From an uncultured Clostridia bacterium (GTDB lineage: Bacteria; Bacillota; Clostridia; Oscillospirales; Acutalibacteraceae), in assembly GCA_945787805.1 (NCBI GenBank), contig CALZID010000008.1:1-64000 (forward strand): 64,000 nt of DNA. The letters are read 5' to 3'. The notes under the pieces are model-generated. The model saw nothing but the letters and a program-made list of their open reading frames with translations. It searched no databases and was not told the DNA's origin. Numbering within the stretch: position 1 is the stretch's first letter; each line of letters opens with the position of its first letter. The position numbers were made by a program, and so were the translations under genes. Shown here one piece after another: positions 60,008 through 64,000 of the stretch.

Positions 60008-61411
60008 ATGGAAACAAACACATTAGCAGTTATTATGGCTGCCGGCACCGCAACTATGCTCAAATCGGGTATGCCGTCGGTTATGGCAGAGGTTATGAGC
60101 AGGCCGCTCATCGGGTGTGTTGCATCAGCTGTTGTAAACTCCGGAATTGAACAGACGGTTACGGTTGTGCCCGCAAATGACAACTGTATCAAGAACTATC
60201 TTGCAAAGGAATTTCCGAAAAAATGCATTGAAACGGTTGAGCAGGAAAATCCCCTCGGTACTGCTCATGCTGTTATGCAAGCGCTCCCATATATAAAAAA
60301 GATTGCCGAAAGTGACGGTAATGTGCTGATTTTAAACGGTGACACGCCTTTTCTTGACGCTAACACAATTTACGGCGCTTATAACAGCCATTTAGCGTCG
60401 GACAATGACATTACGGTTATCACCGCAAATCTTGACAAGCCCTTCGGATACGGCAGAATTATTCGCAACTCAGAAAGAGAATTTGTCGGTATTATTGAAG
60501 AACAGGACGCTGACAGAGACGTTAAGAAAATTACCGAAATTTCTTCCGGCACATATTGGTTTAAAGCGTCTAAATTAACAGAAATTCTATCTCAGCTTCC
60601 GCCGAGAGCAAACGGGCACTATAACCTTGTTGACGCCGTATCAATTCTCATTGAATTGGGCGCCAAGGCAGACACATATTTTGCTCCGCGCTCCGACATT
60701 ATTCTCGGTGTAAATAACAGAATACAGCTTATGGAGCTTAATACCTATGCAAAAATGCAGGAGATAAATTTTCATCTTTCAGCAGGTGTGAATATTCCTT
60801 TCAGCGACGGCGTTATTATCGAGCCGGGCGTTGAAATCGGCATTGACACTTGCATTATGCCCAACACAATTATCAAGGGCAACACGAAAATCGGCAAAAA
60901 CTGCGTGATTGGGCCAAACTCCGTTATAAGCGACAGCATTATTGAAGATAATGCCAAACTTAACAATGTTCAGTGCTATCAGTCAACTGTTAAAAGCGGT
61001 GCCGATATCGGTCCTTTTGTTCATATCAGACCGAATTCGGTCATAGGTGACAATGTGCATCTCGGTAATTTCGTTGAAGTTAAAAACTCAACCATTGATG
61101 AAGGTACAAAGGTTTCGCATCTTACTTATGTGGGCGATTCCGATGTGGGCAAAAGAGTAAACTTCGGTTGCGGTACCGTTACGGTTAACTATGACGGTAA
61201 AAACAAGCACCGCACAACAATCGGTGACGATTGCTTTATCGGTTGTAACACAAATCTTATTGCTCCCGTTACTGTCGGTGACGGCGCATACACTGCCGCC
61301 GGCTCAACCATTACGGACAATGTGCCCGAAGATTCTCTGGGCATTGCAAGAGCAAGACAGGTAAACAAGGTTAATTGGCGCATTAAAAATAAAGATAAAT
61401 ACTCAAAATAA
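60008..61411 (+). CDS. glmU: GlmU: UDP-GlcNAc pyrophosphorylase / GlcN-1-P acetyltransferase, with degenerate N-terminal signature
   Basis: A 467-residue GlmU homologue. The C-terminal acetyltransferase (about 250-467) is a left-handed beta-helix and keeps the active-site His in VSHLTYVGDSDVG and the NYDGKNKH loop. The N-terminal uridylyltransferase keeps LNGDTPFL, GYGRI and GVNNRIQL, but its nucleotide-binding loop reads AAGTATMLKSGMPSVMAEV where others have AAGxGTRMKSxxPKVLH. By alignment E. coli Gly16, Arg18 and Lys25 become Ala15, Met17 and Ser24; Arg18 and Lys25 matter for catalysis. So the acetyltransferase should work and the uridylyl step is doubtful. ATG 60008 follows GGGGG; it is followed by pth and mfd, the usual glmU locus. 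Confidence 0.9.
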   Translation: METNTLAVIMAAGTATMLKSGMPSVMAEVMSRPLIGCVASAVVNSGIEQTVTVVPANDNCIKNYLAKEFPKKCIETVEQENPLGTAHAVMQALPYIKKIAESDGNVLILNGDTPFLDANTIYGAYNSHLASDNDITVITANLDKPFGYGRIIRNSEREFVGIIEEQDADRDVKKITEISSGTYWFKASKLTEILSQLPPRANGHYNLVDAVSILIELGAKADTYFAPRSDIILGVNNRIQLMELNTYAKMQEINFHLSAGVNIPFSDGVIIEPGVEIGIDTCIMPNTIIKGNTKIGKNCVIGPNSVISDSIIEDNAKLNNVQCYQSTVKSGADIGPFVHIRPNSVIGDNVHLGNFVEVKNSTIDEGTKVSHLTYVGDSDVGKRVNFGCGTVTVNYDGKNKHRTTIGDDCFIGCNTNLIAPVTVGDGAYTAAGSTITDNVPEDSLGIARARQVNKVNWRIKNKDKYSK

Positions 61412-61422
61412 AGGATAAAACT

Positions 61423-62037
61423 ATGTTCAACAGATTCAGAAAGCAGTCAGGCACTGCACCTGTGGGCACACCTGAATTTCTTGTTGTGGGACTTGGTAAT
61501 CCGGGTAATAAATATACCCTTACAAGACACAATGCAGGATTTTTGTGCTTGGATATGCTTTCACAAAAGCAAAATTTCAAAATTGACAGGCTCAAATTCA
61601 AATCTCTCATAAGTGACACCGCTATAAACGGTCATCGCTGTATTGTTATGAAGCCGCAAACCTTTATGAATAACAGCGGCGAAGCAGTCAGAGAATGTGC
61701 CGCATTTTATAAGATTCCCCCTGAGAATATTATTGTTATTTATGATGATATTTCTCTTGATGTGGGCAAGCTTCGCATTAGAAGAAAAGGCACTGACGGA
61801 GGTCACAACGGAATAAAGAGCATTATTTATCATCTCAATTCGGATCAATTCCCGAGAATTAAGCTTGGTGTCGGCAAAAAGCCCCACCCCGACTATGACC
61901 TGGCGGATTGGGTGCTTTCGGAATTTAAAAAAGACGAGCAAAAGGCATTGGAGCCCGCACTTGAAAACGCTTGCAGTGCCCTTTTGCTTTTACTTGATAA
62001 CCAAATTGACAAGGCTATGAATCAGTTTAATAGCTGA
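61423..62037 (+). CDS. pth: peptidyl-tRNA hydrolase
   Basis: Releases peptides from peptidyl-tRNA to recycle tRNAs. The 204 residues contain VVGLGNPGNKY, TRHNAGF with the catalytic His36, KPQTFMNNSG, YDDISLDVGKLRIRRKGTDGGHNGIKSII; all conserved sites are intact. An N-terminal extension of about 18 residues precedes the core. It starts 11 bases after glmU, so probably co-transcribed, and is followed by mfd 13 bases later. Confidence 0.95.
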   Translation: MFNRFRKQSGTAPVGTPEFLVVGLGNPGNKYTLTRHNAGFLCLDMLSQKQNFKIDRLKFKSLISDTAINGHRCIVMKPQTFMNNSGEAVRECAAFYKIPPENIIVIYDDISLDVGKLRIRRKGTDGGHNGIKSIIYHLNSDQFPRIKLGVGKKPHPDYDLADWVLSEFKKDEQKALEPALENACSALLLLLDNQIDKAMNQFNS

Positions 62038-62050
62038 TAAGGAGTTTTAT

Positions 62051-64000
62051 ATGTCAGCGTTCGCACAGACAATTAAACATTCGGCAGAATTTCAGGGTGT
62101 TGAAAACAGTATTAAAAAAGGGTTTTTACCGCAAGGAATATTGGGGTTAACACCTGTGCAAAAGGCACATATTGTTTCTGCGTTAGTGGGGGGTCTTGAA
62201 AAAAAGGCCCTTATTGTCGTGCCCGACGAAGCAACTGCCGTCAGGCTTTGTGAAGATTTAACCGCTTTCGGTATTTCTGCTTTACAATATCCCGCACGCA
62301 GTTTTTCTTTTTATTCAACGGACTCACAAAGCTATGAATATGAGCAAAAGAGAATAAAGGTTCTTCGCAGAATGCTTGATAACCGTCTTGATGTTGTTGT
62401 GGCAAGCGCAGAAGCGGCAGTTTCATACACCGTTCCGCCTGAAATATTAAGACAGAAATCCGTTCTTTTAAAAAAGAATGAAGAAACAACCTTAGAAAAC
62501 ATTGTTATGTCTTTAAACTGTGCGGGATATACCCGTGCCGACGCAGTTGAGGGTGTCGGGCAATTCTCTGTCCGTGGCGGAATCGTTGACTTTTTCTCAC
62601 CCGATGACGAAGAACCCGTCAGGATTGAGCTTTGGGGCGACACTGTAGACACTATGTGCCGATTTGACATAGTATCGCAAAGAAGAACCGTTAATATCGA
62701 CGAAATTTTAATTGCTCCGTCAAAAGAGATAATCATTGATAACCGCACGGAATTGACAGAAAAAATCGAAAAACTTGCTTCTTCGATTCGAGGCAAGAAA
62801 ACCGATATAATCCGTGAAAAGCTCTACGACGACATTGACCGTCTTAAAAACGGTTTATCCGTTGGCTCAGCCGACAAATATTTGCCTTTAATCTATTCCC
62901 CCGCCACAGTTTTCGACTATGCGAAAGATTACATGCTTTTCGCATTTGAAACAGGCGGAATTAAAGAAAAAGTATCATCATCGCAGAAGCTTTTATATGA
63001 AGATATTAAAGCCTGTGTTGAAGACGGTACTCTTTGCAAGGGACTTGAAAAATTCACTCTCACCTTTAATGAACTGGTTGAAAAATATCAGGATTTCGGT
63101 GCAACTTATATTGATAATTTTGCCCGTGGCAGTTTTGACACACCCATTAAAAGTCTGACCACATTCAGCGGAAGCACCTTACCGATTTGGAATGGCAAGC
63201 TTGATGTTTTAATTGAAGATTTAAAACCGGTTGTATCAAGGGACAGTACCGTTATCGTTTTTGCAGGTACAGAAAAGAGTGCAAGAAATCTTGCCGAAGC
63301 CTTAAACGACGAGAATTTTACATCGGTTTATTTTCCCGATATTCCCGCAAATTTTCCAAAGGGAGCAGTTTGCGTGCTCTCAGGCTCACTGACATCGGGA
63401 TTTTCATTTTCACGGGAAAAGCTATATGTTTTCACATATTCAAGAGTTTATCAAAGCAAGGCAAAAAGAAAAAATACCGGCTTTAAGGCAAAGGACACTA
63501 TTCACTCTCTCGACGAGTTGAAAAAAGGCGACTATATTGTTCATTCAATTCACGGTATCGGAATTTTTGACGGTGTTACTCAGCTTGAAGCGAATAAGAT
63601 TGTAAAAGACTATATCAAAATCAAATATGCAAAAAGTGATGTGCTTTATGTACCCGTCACTCAACTTGATTTGGTATCAAAATATATCGGCCCCCACGAA
63701 GACGACGGCAAGGCGTTAAAGCTCAACCGTCTCGGCGGCGGCGAATGGGAAAAGACCAGAAGCAAGGTTCGTTCTGCCGTCAAGGATATGGCGGACCAAC
63801 TTATAAAGCTCTATTCACAGCGCTTGCATAGTGAGGGCTATGCTTTTTCGCCCGATATTGATATGCAGGCAGATTTTGAGCGTCGTTTTCCTTATGAAGA
63901 AACAGGCGACCAGCTTAGAAGTATTGACGAGATAAAAAGCGATATGGAAAAGCCCTATCCTATGGACAGACTTCTCTGCGGTGATGTGGGTTTTGGCAAA
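62051..64000 (+). CDS. mfd: transcription-repair coupling factor Mfd (partial)
   Basis: The first 650 codons of a protein usually about 1150 long; the frame is open to the window end. It couples stalled RNA polymerase to nucleotide-excision repair. The N-terminal UvrB-homology region (LGLTPVQKAHIVSALVGG; VEGVGQFSVRGGIVDFFSP), the RNA-polymerase-interacting segment (about 500-560, DELKKGDYIVHSIHGIGIFDG and YVPVTQLDLVSKYIG) and the start of the helicase domain are seen; the last residues, LLCGDVGFGK, are Walker A. AAGGAG precedes ATG 62051. Confidence 0.95.
   Translation, partial: MSAFAQTIKHSAEFQGVENSIKKGFLPQGILGLTPVQKAHIVSALVGGLEKKALIVVPDEATAVRLCEDLTAFGISALQYPARSFSFYSTDSQSYEYEQKRIKVLRRMLDNRLDVVVASAEAAVSYTVPPEILRQKSVLLKKNEETTLENIVMSLNCAGYTRADAVEGVGQFSVRGGIVDFFSPDDEEPVRIELWGDTVDTMCRFDIVSQRRTVNIDEILIAPSKEIIIDNRTELTEKIEKLASSIRGKKTDIIREKLYDDIDRLKNGLSVGSADKYLPLIYSPATVFDYAKDYMLFAFETGGIKEKVSSSQKLLYEDIKACVEDGTLCKGLEKFTLTFNELVEKYQDFGATYIDNFARGSFDTPIKSLTTFSGSTLPIWNGKLDVLIEDLKPVVSRDSTVIVFAGTEKSARNLAEALNDENFTSVYFPDIPANFPKGAVCVLSGSLTSGFSFSREKLYVFTYSRVYQSKAKRKNTGFKAKDTIHSLDELKKGDYIVHSIHGIGIFDGVTQLEANKIVKDYIKIKYAKSDVLYVPVTQLDLVSKYIGPHEDDGKALKLNRLGGGEWEKTRSKVRSAVKDMADQLIKLYSQRLHSEGYAFSPDIDMQADFERRFPYEETGDQLRSIDEIKSDMEKPYPMDRLLCGDVGFGK

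Noticed and set aside
62332-62796. 154-codon frame antisense to mfd
   Set aside because: Shadow of the mfd frame, which is supported by UvrB-homology motifs.

Overview
The window looks like chromosomal DNA from an AT-rich, spore-forming, fermentative gut Clostridia (Firmicutes), most likely near the Ruminococcaceae/Oscillospirales. The support is: sporulation genes sigG, ymxH-like and spoVB-like; Firmicutes-type gene orders (recJ-relA-dtd-MBL-hemZ, glmU-pth-mfd); AdhE, [FeFe]-hydrogenase and PduL fermentation genes; strong AGGAG ribosome sites with some GTG/TTG starts; and glycosidases suited to mucin or milk glycans. I see no phage, insertion sequence, CRISPR array or rRNA. The species call is inference.

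Layout. 1-3.5 kb (minus): a GH112 galacto-N-biose/lacto-N-biose phosphorylase (cut by the window edge), a right-handed beta-helix protein resembling GH136 lacto-N-biosidase, and a small overlapping partner gene. 3.6-6.9 kb (plus): pheA-tyrA-aroF behind a 22-codon leader peptide rich in Tyr/Phe and an attenuator. 6.9-17.3 kb: an ECF S component, GH29 fucosidase, AI-2E-type permease, DUF1846 protein, GNAT, and a run GH30 - NifX-like protein - GH2 - Fe-S aldo/keto reductase. 17.3-18.2 kb: a non-coding stretch with folded elements, a partial copy of the 5' end of tRNA-Leu, and the intact tRNA-Leu. 18-26 kb: a large RND/MMPL exporter, Fe-alcohol dehydrogenase, a radical SAM protein, a PlsC-like acyltransferase, a 31-codon ORF and a GNAT_C-type protein.

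26-35.4 kb (minus) is the most interesting block: a LysR regulator, then adhE, an APH-like kinase, two thioredoxin-like ferredoxins, a sensory group C [FeFe]-hydrogenase with PAS domain, a PP2C phosphatase, and a group B [FeFe]-hydrogenase. All seven genes after LysR are tightly spaced, and a Rex-like operator sits before adhE. This suggests one redox-controlled ethanol/hydrogen operon that carries its own sensor and phosphatase.

35.5-47.8 kb: initiator tRNA-fMet, a secreted Cys-rich cell-wall-binding-repeat protein, FkbM methyltransferase, two HAD phosphatases, PduL, GlmS, SigG, YmxH-like protein, ZapA, U32 peptidase and Dut. 47.8-58.8 kb (minus): a long housekeeping run from recJ to rqcP. 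58.9-64 kb: a GT2 glycosyltransferase, then glmU (with an unusual, apparently degenerate uridylyltransferase signature), pth and the first 650 codons of mfd. A family of near-identical GGGGCTGTAAAAAA-type terminator hairpins and a 60-nt repeat recur across the window.
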